Shown here: positions 1-8,680 of the stretch, piece after piece
Layout: each line of letters starts with the position of its first letter
Position numbering within the stretch: position 1 is the stretch's first letter
Assembly: GCA_003134785.1 (NCBI GenBank)
Contig: PLCN01000017.1
Coordinates: forward strand, 248,001-312,000
Reading direction: 5' to 3'
DNA length: 64,000 bases
Origin: Spartobacteria bacterium
Lineage (GTDB): Bacteria > Verrucomicrobiota > Verrucomicrobiia > Chthoniobacterales > UBA10450
Notes under the pieces: generated by a model
The model's input: only the letters and a program-made list of their open reading frames with translations
Told to the model about the DNA's origin: nothing
Databases searched by the model: none
Position numbers and translations under genes: made by a program

Positions 1-578
1 GTGCGCCGCTTCCACCAGCTCTTCACTGGCTCGAGCCCGTCGTTCACCATCAGACTGCGCCCCTGCGCTTCCAACTGCTTGCGCGCTTTGACCAACTGTT
101 CGCGCTGCCGATGAATGGCGCGCACTTGTTCTTCCTCCGGGGTGGGCACCCGCACCACCGCCAACGCCTCGCGATTACCTTCCACCAACCGATCCAACTT
201 CAGGCACAGCGCCTTGGCATCGCGCCCATCGGTCTTCACCCGCTGGTTGCGCTCATCCAACTTCTGCGGACAGACCACGTAACACGCGATCCCCAGCCCC
301 ATCAGTTGCCGCTGCAACCCAAACCCAAATCCGCACGCCTCATAAACGGCGTGGATCTCTGCCCCGCTCTTCTGCTGCCGGAGTCTGGCCGCCCAACTCA
401 GGAACGCTTTCTTCTGGAAGCGCTGCGCTGGCTTCGGGTTGCCTCCTCCTTCCTGCACCACCACCACGTAAAACTCCTGGTGCACATCGATTCCAAGCTT
501 GATTGCAACCGCGCGGGGATTAAACTCTCCGCGGGTTTCCTCGAGTGAGGACGACTCTACCTTTATGGTATTATTCAT
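1..578 (-). CDS. IS110-family transposase (DEDD recombinase), partial
   Basis: The reading frame starts at the ATG whose complement is at 576-578 and is still open at base 1, giving 192 N-terminal residues. The RuvC-like DEDD catalytic core is visible: Asp31 in LGIDVH, Glu80 in VYEACG, and Asp117/Asp120 in KTDGRDAK. It is followed by the lysine/arginine-rich helical stretch usual in the family. The C-terminal domain with the catalytic serine is outside the window. The family performs RNA-guided, cut-and-paste-like recombination. The large overlapping plus-strand ORF at 111-548 is a shadow of this gene. Confidence 0.85.
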   Translation of the reverse strand, partial: MNNTIKVESSSLEETRGEFNPRAVAIKLGIDVHQEFYVVVVQEGGGNPKPAQRFQKKAFLSWAARLRQQKSGAEIHAVYEACGFGFGLQRQLMGLGIACYVVCPQKLDERNQRVKTDGRDAKALCLKLDRLVEGNREALAVVRVPTPEEEQVRAIHRQREQLVKARKQLEAQGRSLMVNDGLEPVKSWWKRR

Positions 579-655
579 ATTGTCGGGTGTAGGTCCCAAA
601 CCCGCACCCGACAACTCCCTTCATGTCATCTATGCGATACAGACAAGTGGTTAGG
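579..655 (-). ncRNA. candidate IS110 guide (bridge) RNA region with hairpin
   Basis: Directly upstream of the transposase ATG lies a perfect 9-bp inverted repeat (TGTCGGGTG at 581-589 and CACCCGACA at 605-613) around a 15-base loop. In IS110-group elements the guide RNA is encoded in the non-coding end upstream of the recombinase gene, so this hairpin is in the right place. The borders and the RNA itself are inferred; it could equally be a translational attenuator. Confidence 0.3.
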
Positions 656-685
656 TCGGGTAGGATTCTGAGCTCGAGAAGGATC

Positions 686-1042
686 TCACTCGCCCCAGAT
701 GGCGAACTCGCCGCCGCCGGGGGCTTCGAAGTGGAAGCGGCGGCCGCCGGGGAATTCGAATATCTCGCGGGTGATCTTTCCGCCGAGACGCGCGACTTCG
801 GCGCTCATCTTTTCGAGCTCCGGATGATGAAAGACGATGAGTGGTGCGCCGGCAGCCGCGGTGCCGGTCTTTTCAGAAGCGAAGAAGCCGCCGGCCATGC
901 GGCCGTCATCGAACGAGCAATAATCCGGGCCGTAATCCTGGAACGACCAACCGAAAAGTTTGGTGAAGAAATCCTTGGTGGCGGCGAGATCTGTTGAAGG
1001 CATCTCGATGTAGTCAATGGTGTTTGGAAGAGATTTGTGCAT
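686..1042 (-). CDS. VOC-family (glyoxalase/bleomycin-resistance fold) protein
   Basis: The 118-residue product has the pattern of a single VOC module: an N-terminal IDYIEMPSTDLAATKDFFTKLFGW strand-helix, a middle GRMAGGF strand and a C-terminal FEFPGGRRFHFEAPGGGEFAIW metal-side strand. VOC proteins are small cytoplasmic metal-dependent enzymes or binding proteins, and the substrate cannot be read from sequence. It is the last gene of a leftward run and begins 8 bases after the stop of the secreted 435-residue protein. No function is assigned beyond the fold. Confidence 0.85.
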   Translation of the reverse strand: MHKSLPNTIDYIEMPSTDLAATKDFFTKLFGWSFQDYGPDYCSFDDGRMAGGFFASEKTGTAAAGAPLIVFHHPELEKMSAEVARLGGKITREIFEFPGGRRFHFEAPGGGEFAIWGE

Positions 1043-1049
1043 GGCAGTT

Positions 1050-2357
1050 TCAATTCTGGAACTGCGTCTCGAGCGCGTCGAGATAAAGTGAGATGGGATC
1101 GCGCCTCGTTTGTTCCCGTTGCGTGGCCAGCTCGGCGGCGCGCATATAATCGTCGAAGGCGCCGCTTGGCCCGCGCGACTTGGTGGCCTCGAACCAATTC
1201 ATGTAATCGTCGATCCTTTGTCTTTGAAGAGCGACGCTTCGGCGCGCCAACTTCACGCCGGCCAGCCGTTCGGCGATTCGCTTTGTTTTTCCGCGGGCAA
1301 GCAGAGAGGCAATCTCGGCATATTCCAAAATGATGGGCTGATAAATCGGATTCGCGCGGGCCGAGAGGATGCTCAACTCCCGGCTGAGCGCGACGAGTGC
1401 AGGCTTGGCGGAAGCCATTCGAATGAAATTCGCGAACTCGTCGAATGAATACCGTTTTTCAGAGCCAGCGTTGGTGATCCTGAGAAGAAGCAATTCGTCC
1501 AGGGCTCGTTCCGTTTCTTCCGCGCCAAATAATTGACAGCCCTGGCTGGTCGCGAGTTGGGCGACAAACGCAGTCCACTCCTTCTCCGCGCTGCCGTTCG
1601 CGTCGAATAGTTCGGGGAAATGCAATCGAAGATCGGTCATCGGATCATTCGAGGCGGAAGGAAGATCTGAGATAAAGCGCGCGAGACGGTGACGCCCCTC
1701 GGGACCGTGAAGAAGAAACTCCACCAGTGCCATCGAATAGGCGCGATAGAGCGAGCGGCCGGGCGCGTCGAGAACATCGGAGCGCTGCCGCAAAAAATCT
1801 GCGAGCGAAAGAATCTTCTTCGCGCTCACCGGCGCGGCCAGAATATCAACCGCCGCGGATGATCCAGAATCCGCTTGCTGCGCCGGAACTCCATCGAGGA
1901 GCCAATCGGGCGGCGACACATAGGTTGTGCCCGCGGGAACATCGGGGTGGCCGCGGTACATTCTTTCCAGGAGAATCGTGCGAAGGATTTCGCGGCGGAG
2001 TTGCGGATGGGTCACGCCCGCGGCCACGATCAGATCGAGTTGAAGTTTCAGGCCGAAGCCCGTCTGACTGAAATTCAAGGCGGCCCGCGGCGCTTCCGGC
2101 AAGTTCGCCTGCGGGTATCGCACGTTGATCACGATCGGCGTGGTCCATTCGCCGCGCTGGTCGATGAGTTGGAGAAGATCGCGTTTCGTTTGCTCGGCGA
2201 GGTCGCAAATCGCGCCGCGCAAACGGAGTTCCGGACCGTAGACGACGAACTGTCGCGAAGTGCTGACACTGCGCTCCGGCTCCGCGGCGACCATCGCCGA
2301 ATCGAAGGCGATAAAGCAGCAAAGCCCGATCAGACCAAGGCGGCAGGAGGGAATCAT
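1050..2357 (-). CDS. secreted protein of unknown function
   Basis: I place the start at the internal ATG (complement at 2355-2357) because it leads straight into a signal peptide (MIPSCRLGLIGLCCFIAFDS, then AMVAAEP); an upstream ATG at 2390 would add 11 charged residues. The mature part of about 410 residues is probably periplasmic. A segment near residues 90-160 (FSQTGFGLKLQLDLIVAAG, then a helix ending PPDWLLDG) recalls peptidase-MA-like proteins, but I see no zinc motif. The C-terminal half is helical. It sits between the zinc-ribbon membrane protein and the VOC gene. Function unknown. Confidence 0.7.
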   Translation of the reverse strand: MIPSCRLGLIGLCCFIAFDSAMVAAEPERSVSTSRQFVVYGPELRLRGAICDLAEQTKRDLLQLIDQRGEWTTPIVINVRYPQANLPEAPRAALNFSQTGFGLKLQLDLIVAAGVTHPQLRREILRTILLERMYRGHPDVPAGTTYVSPPDWLLDGVPAQQADSGSSAAVDILAAPVSAKKILSLADFLRQRSDVLDAPGRSLYRAYSMALVEFLLHGPEGRHRLARFISDLPSASNDPMTDLRLHFPELFDANGSAEKEWTAFVAQLATSQGCQLFGAEETERALDELLLLRITNAGSEKRYSFDEFANFIRMASAKPALVALSRELSILSARANPIYQPIILEYAEIASLLARGKTKRIAERLAGVKLARRSVALQRQRIDDYMNWFEATKSRGPSGAFDDYMRAAELATQREQTRRDPISLYLDALETQFQN

Positions 2358-2429
2358 TCGACTACGGCGAGAAAAATCGCAAAGCCGCACGCAAAACGCG
2401 AGCGTGAAAGAACGCGCCCGGCGTTTCGC

Positions 2430-3167
2430 CTACAGCGGCGGAGTTAGCGTCACCGTCTGCGGATGAAACTCGATCGCGGACATTTTCACGACCAACTTTT
2501 TCTCGCGCTCCAGCGCGGTCCATAGATCCCCGAAGATGGGATCGGCGAATTTCATCAACGCCGGATGAATCGGAAGGCGTCCGATGCTGCCGCCATTATT
2601 TGAAGCGATGAGTTTTCCGTCCTGCAATTTCACCAGATGCGACGTGGCCGTATACACCGAGAAGCCGAACAGGGACCGCTCGACCGTGATCCGGCAAGTG
2701 CCTTCGTCAAAATTGACCAGCGCGCGCTCGAAATTCAGCAGCTTGCTCAAGGCCGCTTGTTTGCTTCTCAAGGCGCCGCCGAGGTAAGCGGTTACCTGCG
2801 CCTCGGTGTAACTCAACGGCGCCGCGCCGTGGGTCTCCATCGCATGCTCGAGATCGAAATTTATCTGCGGCGGCAATTCGGCCTCTTTCACGCGCTGAGG
2901 AACATCCGCGGGCAGGAGCATCTGAATGAGCGCGGCCAGGAGGCAGGCGCCCAAAATCAGTTTGCAGATCTTGAAGAACATCAGCCGCGTCCGGGCGCGG
3001 TGCGGATCGAACATGGACTTCAGACGGCGATGCGTCTCCTTCGCGTCTTCGCCCTTCGGCGCGACTTTGGCCAGCGCGGACCGATCCAGGCGCGCGCCGC
3101 AATCGTGGCAATAAATGCGCTCGGGTTCGTTTTCGCGCCGGCATTCCGGACAGACCAATTTTATCAT
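2430..3167 (-). CDS. zinc-ribbon membrane protein
   Basis: The 245-residue product begins with a four-cysteine zinc ribbon (CPECRRENEPERIYCHDCG, residues 6-24). A basic stretch and one transmembrane helix follow (about residues 66-87, KICKLILGACLLAALIQML), then an extracytoplasmic domain rich in beta strands. The layout suggests an anchored protein with its ribbon in the cytoplasm. The start overlaps the stop of the FmdB-like gene by four bases (3164-3167), so the two are translationally coupled. Specific role unknown. Confidence 0.75.
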   Translation of the reverse strand: MIKLVCPECRRENEPERIYCHDCGARLDRSALAKVAPKGEDAKETHRRLKSMFDPHRARTRLMFFKICKLILGACLLAALIQMLLPADVPQRVKEAELPPQINFDLEHAMETHGAAPLSYTEAQVTAYLGGALRSKQAALSKLLNFERALVNFDEGTCRITVERSLFGFSVYTATSHLVKLQDGKLIASNNGGSIGRLPIHPALMKFADPIFGDLWTALEREKKLVVKMSAIEFHPQTVTLTPPL

Positions 3168-3523
3168 TCGGTAGTTTGCTTTTTCGGTTTCCCTTGCGCC
3201 GGCTTCGCGGGCGTGGCAGCCGGCGCCGTGCCGCTGCTTTCCTTCGCCGCGGGAGATTTTTCGCTGCTCGCTGCCGGAGCCGCTGGCGCTTCCTTCTTCG
3301 CGCCTTCCTTGTAATTGTTACTGCGGTAATCGGTGATGTAAAACCCCGAGCCCTTGAAGATCAGTCCGGCGCCAGTGCCGATGCTCCGTTTCACTTTGCC
3401 GTGGCCCCATTTTTTTTGGCGGCAAAGTTCTTTCGGACATTCTTTGAGCGGCTCATCGCGCATCGATTGAAAGGTCTCGAATGTCTTTCCGCACTTCTCG
3501 CAGGAATATTCGTAGGTGGGCAT
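3164..3523 (-). CDS. FmdB-family zinc-ribbon protein
   Basis: The N-terminus MPTYEYSCEKCGKTFE is the diagnostic FmdB/putative regulatory protein signature. A first CxxC at residues 8-11 pairs with ECPKELC near residue 30. A conserved GAGLIFKGSGFYITDY segment follows (residues 51-66), and then a low-complexity Ala/Pro/Lys tail of about 45 residues. FmdB proteins are small presumed regulators with one zinc ribbon, and their target is not known. It is the first gene of a leftward operon with the zinc-ribbon membrane protein. Confidence 0.88.
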   Translation of the reverse strand: MPTYEYSCEKCGKTFETFQSMRDEPLKECPKELCRQKKWGHGKVKRSIGTGAGLIFKGSGFYITDYRSNNYKEGAKKEAPAAPAASSEKSPAAKESSGTAPAATPAKPAQGKPKKQTTE

Positions 3524-3683
3524 AGAGCGCGCTTCCCGAAGGCGGCGAATGGTCGCAATTCTCTCTCATAAAAAGCAGAATACAAGCCAGCACGCTCTCG
3601 ACGCCTGCGTGTTCGCGGCGCGGGCGGTCACCTTGACTTTCGACTAGGCGAGCGTTAGAAGCGTCGGTCCAAATTTTTCGATT

Positions 3684-4298
3684 ATGTCTCAGATCTCTCT
3701 TCGCTCATTGGCCCTCGCTCTTACCGGCTCCGTGGCCCTCTTGCTGGGAGCATGCGAGGGAGACAATCCGAGCCTGGCCCAATCCCAATATCTCGGCGGA
3801 GTCTATGGAAACGGACCGGTCTCCTCCTCCGCTCCGCAGGATTCCGTTTCCTACTGGGACGGCGACGGCGTTTCCGGGAAGCCTTCGGTCAAGATCAAGT
3901 TAAGCGAGCAGCGCGCCTATTTTTACAAGGGCGGCCAGCTCGTCGGTATCTCACAGCTCTCCACCGGCCGCGAAGGTCTCACCACGCCGAGCGGTTCGTT
4001 CTCCATTATTCAAAAGGACGTTGCGCATGTCTCCAGCCAATTTGGCGACTACGTTGATTCCGCCGACAACGTCGTGGTTCCCAATGTGGACGTGGGTAAA
4101 GATCCCAAGCCGCCGGGCACTCATTTCAAAGGCGCGCCGATGCCTTATTTCATGCGCATCGTCGGCGGGGTCGGCATGCACGCGGGTTATCTGCCGGGCT
4201 ATCCGGCTTCGCACGGATGCATCCGGATGCCGGAATTCATGGCCGAGAATTTCTTCAAGTCCGTTTCCACCGGCACGCCGGTGTCGATCTCCCATTAG
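3684..4298 (+). CDS. L,D-transpeptidase (YkuD) lipoprotein
   Basis: The 204-residue product has a lipoprotein signal peptide with lipobox LLGAC (Cys24) and a YkuD catalytic domain. The catalytic motif is intact: a His in GMHAGYLPG and the SHGCIRMP sequence near residue 178 with the nucleophilic Cys. This family forms 3-3 peptidoglycan cross-links or attaches proteins to the wall in the periplasm. The gene stands alone, followed by aroF about 80 bases downstream. Substrate preference is inferred only from the family. Confidence 0.92.
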   Translation: MSQISLRSLALALTGSVALLLGACEGDNPSLAQSQYLGGVYGNGPVSSSAPQDSVSYWDGDGVSGKPSVKIKLSEQRAYFYKGGQLVGISQLSTGREGLTTPSGSFSIIQKDVAHVSSQFGDYVDSADNVVVPNVDVGKDPKPPGTHFKGAPMPYFMRIVGGVGMHAGYLPGYPASHGCIRMPEFMAENFFKSVSTGTPVSISH

Positions 4299-4378
4299 GA
4301 CCGATCAGGGGCGCGCGCGGCTCTCGGCTTGCACTTCCTGTTCTCTGGCGACATGATCGTGTTCCCGTCGCCTGTGCC

Positions 4379-5395
4379 ATGATCATCATCACCCAACCGA
4401 ACGCCACCGAGGAACAGATCGAGCGCGTCGTGGCGCGGGTGCGTGAGTTTGGGCTCGATGCGCAAATCAGCCGGGGCGCCTCTCGCGTTATTATTGGCGT
4501 GATCGGCGCGGAAGATCGCATCCGCGAAAAACCGCTCGCGGCCATGGCGGGAGTGGAGGCGATTGTGCCGTTGGAGAAGCCATACAAGCTCGCCTCCTTT
4601 GAATTTCGCGGCGTGGCCTCCCCTGTTTCCGTGGGAGGAGTGAAGATCGGCGGCGATGAGAACGTGGCTTTGATTTGCGGGCCGTGTGCCGTCGAAAGTT
4701 TGGAGCAGATTTCGTCCATCGCCCGCACGGTGAAGAAATTGGGTGCGGATATTCTTCGCGGCGGCGCCTTCAAGCCGCGCACTTCGCCCTACAGCTTCCA
4801 GGGTTTGCGCGAGGACGGCCTGCGTTTCCTGGCGGAAGCGCGACGGGAGACGGGCTTGCCGGTTATCACCGAGATCATGGACGCGAGAGACCTCGCCCTG
4901 GTAGAAAAGTACGCCGATTGCCTGCAAATCGGCACGCGCAACATGCAGAACTTTTCGCTTCTGAAAGAGGTCGGGCGGAGTCACCTGCCGGTTCTGCTTA
5001 AGCGCGGCTTCAGCGCCACGATCAGCGACTTGATCATGAGCGCGGAATACATCTTGAGTGAAGGGAACATGAATGTTCTCCTGTGCGAGCGCGGGATTCG
5101 GACGTTCGAAAACGCCACGCGCTACACGCTCGACCTGAATGCAGTTCCGATTCTGAAATCCAAGACGCATCTGCCGGTCGTGGTGGATCCAACTCACGGA
5201 ATTGGGCTCCGCGATTTCGTGCCGCAGATGGCGCTGGCCGCGGTCGCGGCAGGAGCCGATGCAGTCATGATCGAGGTGCACGATTCTCCGCAGCTCGCCA
5301 AGAGCGATGGCGAACAAGCGATCGTCCCGGATGTTTTCGCGGACCTTGTGCCGCGGCTCCGGGCCGTGGCGGAAGCGGTCGGGCGGCGGATGTAG
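4379..5395 (+). CDS. aroF: 3-deoxy-7-phosphoheptulonate synthase (DAHP synthase)
   Basis: The enzyme condenses phosphoenolpyruvate with erythrose 4-phosphate, the first step of the shikimate pathway. The 338-residue protein has an N-terminal ferredoxin-like regulatory domain (residues 1-75) and a class Iβ barrel. Visible hallmarks are [40 protein letters not shown] and VDPTHGIG. I chose ATG 4379 because it opens the regulatory domain ([10 protein letters not shown]); the longer frame from 4217 overlaps the transpeptidase gene. The domain layout suggests feedback control by an aromatic product, as in Thermotoga-type enzymes. Confidence 0.95.
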   Translation: MIIITQPNATEEQIERVVARVREFGLDAQISRGASRVIIGVIGAEDRIREKPLAAMAGVEAIVPLEKPYKLASFEFRGVASPVSVGGVKIGGDENVALICGPCAVESLEQISSIARTVKKLGADILRGGAFKPRTSPYSFQGLREDGLRFLAEARRETGLPVITEIMDARDLALVEKYADCLQIGTRNMQNFSLLKEVGRSHLPVLLKRGFSATISDLIMSAEYILSEGNMNVLLCERGIRTFENATRYTLDLNAVPILKSKTHLPVVVDPTHGIGLRDFVPQMALAAVAAGADAVMIEVHDSPQLAKSDGEQAIVPDVFADLVPRLRAVAEAVGRRM

Positions 5396-5498
5396 TCCCG
5401 CTCCTCGTGCTCGTGCTCGTGCTCGAACCCGATCGATCACGAGCAGGAACACGAGCACGATTACGAAGGTTTGAAGTTCCCGCCGATCCGGCGAAACA
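5396..5498. repeat. CTCGTG repeat with inverted repeat between aroF and mfd
   Basis: An imperfect hexamer-like repeat of ctcgtg (5405-5425) faces its complement, with an 11-bp perfect inverted repeat (5405-5415 and 5450-5460). It could act as a terminator for aroF, but no T-run follows. It also resembles the other palindromic intergenic repeats of this window. Confidence 0.5.
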
Positions 5499-8400
5499 TT
5501 GCCGGTGGAAGATTCAGCGAATGATGCCCTGCCAGCGATCGTAACCCGCACGGAATCGATCTCGCAGAAATTGCGCGAGATCGAGCAAGGGACGCGTCAC
5601 GCCGCGTTTTCGCACGTGACCGAATCGGCGCAGGCCTTCCTCGTCGCCGCGATCGCGGGAGAGATTTGGAAAACGTTCTGGGTGCTGTGTCCGAATGTCC
5701 GGTCGCAGGAATTGCTCTACGAAAGTTTGCTGAACTGGTTGCCGGACGCGCTCTTCCTGCCGGAAGCGGAGTTCGCCGCGGTCGAAAATATTTTGCCCGA
5801 TCCGGAAATCGCGGCGGAGCGGCTCGCGCTCCTGAACCGCGTTCAGCGCGAGAAAGGTCCGCATGTTATCATCGCCACTCGCGCGGCGCTTGATCAGGCG
5901 GCGCCGAATCCGGCCGCGTTGAGCTCCGCCGTGCTCGCGCTTCGCCGGGGGAAACGCGAGCCCATGGAGCGCACGCTGGAAACGCTCGTTGCCGCCGGGT
6001 ACGAACGGGCGGCACAGGTCACCACGCGCGGCCAATTCGCGATTCGTGGGGGAATTCTCGATATGTTTTCCTGGCAGGCACAGCGGCCGGTGCGCGCTGA
6101 GTTTTTCGGCGACGACGTGGAATCGCTGCGCGAATTCGATGTCGACACGCAAACATCAGTCCGGAATCTCCAGAGCATCGAAATCCTTCTCGGCGCCGCC
6201 GAAGATCAAACGGGAACTGTCCGCGACTATGTAGCAACTGGTCATCTCCGCATCGCGATCGAGCCGGAGGAAAGCGACGATGCCGAAATCCTGATCGGCG
6301 AGGGCTGGCTTGGCGGCGAAATGCCCGAGGACTTCGGAGGCGCCTTTGAAGAATGCGACATCGGAGACTTCGCGGTGGGCGATTTCATGCTGATCGAGGC
6401 GAAGCGCGCCCAGTTTTCCGCGCGACTCAGGGATTGGCGCGGGGCCGGATTTCGCCTCGTCATTTATTTCCAGACAGAAGGCGAAATCGAACGGTTCCGC
6501 GAGATCATGGGCGACGCCGTCGGTGATGCCGAGCTGGTGGAAGGAACGCTTCCGCGCGGCTTCGTTTTCCCCGACGGACATCTGGTCGTTCTTTCCGGCG
6601 CGGAATTATTCGGGCGTTATACTGCACACGGACGGCGGCGTTTGCAGCGGGCCGAAAAACTCGGCCGCAATCGGGCGCAGATCGACTTCAGCGAGCTGAA
6701 CGAAGGAGATCTCGTCGTCCACCTCGAACACGGCGTCGGCCGGTTTCTCCAGCTCATGCGCGTCCCCACCCAAAGCGGAGGAATGCAGGAAGTGCTCGCA
6801 CTCGAATTCGCGAACGACTCGAAACTCTATGTCCCGCTCGAGCAGGCGTATCTCGTCTCGCGCTATGTCGGCGTCGGGAAAAGGTCGCCGCAACTGAGTT
6901 CGCTCGCCGACGCGAAGTGGACGCGGGCCAAAAAAAATGCGGCCGCCTCGATCTTCGATTACGCAGGAAAAATGCTGGCCGTGCAGGCCGAACGCGAGAC
7001 GCAGTTGGGCCACGCCTTCAGCCCGGACACAAAGTGGCAAAGCGAATTCGAGCATTCCTTTCCCTACCGCGAAACGCCGGATCAGTTGACTGCGATCGCA
7101 GCGACCAAGCACGACATGGAATTGCCGCGTTCGATGGATCGCTTGATTTGCGGCGACGTCGGTTTTGGCAAAACGGAGGTCGCGATCCGCGCCGCGTTCA
7201 AAGCTGTGATGGAAGGCAAACAGGTGGTCGTCCTCGCGCCGACTACTGTTCTCGCGCAGCAGCATTTCGAAACGTTCCGCCAACGCATGCTTGATTACCC
7301 GGTCCGGGTCGAGATGCTCAGCCGCTTCCGGTCGCATGCCGAACAGCGGGAGGTGTTGCAGCTTTTGCGCGAGGGCGGCGTCGACATCGTGATCGGGACG
7401 CATCGCCTCATTTCCGGCGACGTTATTTTCAAAGACCTCGGCCTCGTCGTGATCGATGAAGAGCAGCGCTTCGGCGTCCTCCACAAAGAAAAATTCAAGG
7501 AGCTTTTCAAGCTGGTAGACGTCCTCACCCTTTCGGCCACGCCCATCCCGCGCACGCTTTACCTTTCGCTCGTGGGCGTGAAAGACATGTCGACGATCGA
7601 GACACCGCCGCTCAACCGCCTTCCGGTCGAAACCATCGTCTGCGGTTACGATGAGCGGATCATTCGCGATGCGATCAACCGCGAGTTGGAACGCCAGGGC
7701 CAGGTTTATCTTTTGCACAACCGCGTCCAATCGATCGAGAAGGTCCGAGATCGGATCGTGGAACTTTGCCCCGGCGCGCGCGTCGAGTTCGGACATGGGC
7801 AGATGGACGCGGATGAATTGGAATCCGTCATGGCGCGCTTCGTCGCCGGACAGATCGACGTGCTCGTCTGCACCACGATCATCGAGAGCGGGCTCGACAT
7901 CCCGAACGCCAATACCATCGTCATCGACCGCGCCGATCGGTTCGGTCTCGCCGATCTCTACCAGCTCCGCGGCCGCGTGGGCCGGGCCGAGCACAAGGCT
8001 TACGCTTACCTGATGCTCCCGCGCGAGATGATGACGGTGGGAGCCGCGCGCAAACGCATCAACGCCATCAAGCAATACAGTTCGTTAGGCGCCGGCTTCC
8101 GCATCGCCATGCGCGATCTCGAAATCCGCGGGGCCGGCAGCATCCTCGGTACCGCCCAAAGCGGCCACATTATGGCGGTCGGTTTCGAGCTCTACTGCCA
8201 ACTGCTCAAGCAGGCCGTCTCGCAGTTGAAGGGAGAAAAATCGAGAGCACGTCTGGAAGTGGAAGTGCGTTTTGATTTCGTCGCGACCAACGAAGCCGAG
8301 TTCGTGGAGCTTGGCCCGGAGGCTCGCGTGCCTGCCTTCATCCCGACAAATTACGTGGCCGATCCTGCGCTTCGGATCCAGGCCTACCGGCATCTCGCGG

Positions 8401-8675
8401 AAATCACGACACGCGAACAGTGGGACCGTTTGCGCAAAGATTGGCGGGACCGCTTCGGGAAATTTCCTGCCGCGGTTGACAATTTGCTCGTTCTCACCGA
8501 AATCAAGCTCGCTGCGGCCAAGGCTGGCGTCACCCGAGTCGAGGTGCGCGAGGGAAAATTAATGCTCACCCGCCGCGGCGATTTTATACTTGTGGGAGGC
8601 AAATTCCCTCGCATAAGTACCGATAGAATCGACCGCCAACTCACCGCAGTTTTGGAATTAACCAGGAAGATTTAA
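5499..8675 (+). CDS. mfd: transcription-repair coupling factor Mfd
   Basis: Mfd releases RNA polymerase stalled at lesions and recruits UvrA. The 1058-residue protein carries the UvrB-like N-terminal module, the CarD/RID polymerase-binding domain (LNEGDLVVHLEHGVGRFLQL, about residues 400-420), and the RecG-like helicase with Walker A GDVGFGKTE and box II VIDEEQRFG. The TRCF C-terminal domain follows, ending near LEVEVRFDF and beyond. No ATG fits the N-terminus; the start is TTG 5499 or GTG 5505. Slightly shorter than the E. coli protein (1148). The foldase gene starts 5 bases after its stop. Confidence 0.96.
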   Translation: MPVEDSANDALPAIVTRTESISQKLREIEQGTRHAAFSHVTESAQAFLVAAIAGEIWKTFWVLCPNVRSQELLYESLLNWLPDALFLPEAEFAAVENILPDPEIAAERLALLNRVQREKGPHVIIATRAALDQAAPNPAALSSAVLALRRGKREPMERTLETLVAAGYERAAQVTTRGQFAIRGGILDMFSWQAQRPVRAEFFGDDVESLREFDVDTQTSVRNLQSIEILLGAAEDQTGTVRDYVATGHLRIAIEPEESDDAEILIGEGWLGGEMPEDFGGAFEECDIGDFAVGDFMLIEAKRAQFSARLRDWRGAGFRLVIYFQTEGEIERFREIMGDAVGDAELVEGTLPRGFVFPDGHLVVLSGAELFGRYTAHGRRRLQRAEKLGRNRAQIDFSELNEGDLVVHLEHGVGRFLQLMRVPTQSGGMQEVLALEFANDSKLYVPLEQAYLVSRYVGVGKRSPQLSSLADAKWTRAKKNAAASIFDYAGKMLAVQAERETQLGHAFSPDTKWQSEFEHSFPYRETPDQLTAIAATKHDMELPRSMDRLICGDVGFGKTEVAIRAAFKAVMEGKQVVVLAPTTVLAQQHFETFRQRMLDYPVRVEMLSRFRSHAEQREVLQLLREGGVDIVIGTHRLISGDVIFKDLGLVVIDEEQRFGVLHKEKFKELFKLVDVLTLSATPIPRTLYLSLVGVKDMSTIETPPLNRLPVETIVCGYDERIIRDAINRELERQGQVYLLHNRVQSIEKVRDRIVELCPGARVEFGHGQMDADELESVMARFVAGQIDVLVCTTIIESGLDIPNANTIVIDRADRFGLADLYQLRGRVGRAEHKAYAYLMLPREMMTVGAARKRINAIKQYSSLGAGFRIAMRDLEIRGAGSILGTAQSGHIMAVGFELYCQLLKQAVSQLKGEKSRARLEVEVRFDFVATNEAEFVELGPEARVPAFIPTNYVADPALRIQAYRHLAEITTREQWDRLRKDWRDRFGKFPAAVDNLLVLTEIKLAAAKAGVTRVEVREGKLMLTRRGDFILVGGKFPRISTDRIDRQLTAVLELTRKI

Positions 8676-8680
8676 GCCCC

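Larger units (their letters stand above)
1..660 (-). mobile_element. IS110-family insertion sequence, 5' part only
   Basis: This stretch holds the first 192 codons of an IS110-type recombinase plus about 80 bases of its upstream non-coding end. The left part lies outside the window. IS110 elements have no terminal inverted repeats and make no clear target duplication, so the inner border given here (about 660, before the stop of the VOC gene at 686) is only an estimate. Confidence 0.6.

Noticed and set aside
111-548. Long plus-strand ORF at the left edge
   Set aside because: The minus strand encodes an IS110 transposase with intact DEDD motifs; the plus ORF is its shadow with His/Pro/Leu-rich nonsense.
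4295-5551. 418-codon minus-strand ORF over aroF
   Set aside because: AroF motifs on the plus strand are unmistakable; the minus frame has no family features and covers the aroF-mfd gap by chance in GC-rich DNA.
6606-8075. 489-codon minus-strand ORF over mfd
   Set aside because: Shadow of the Mfd helicase region.
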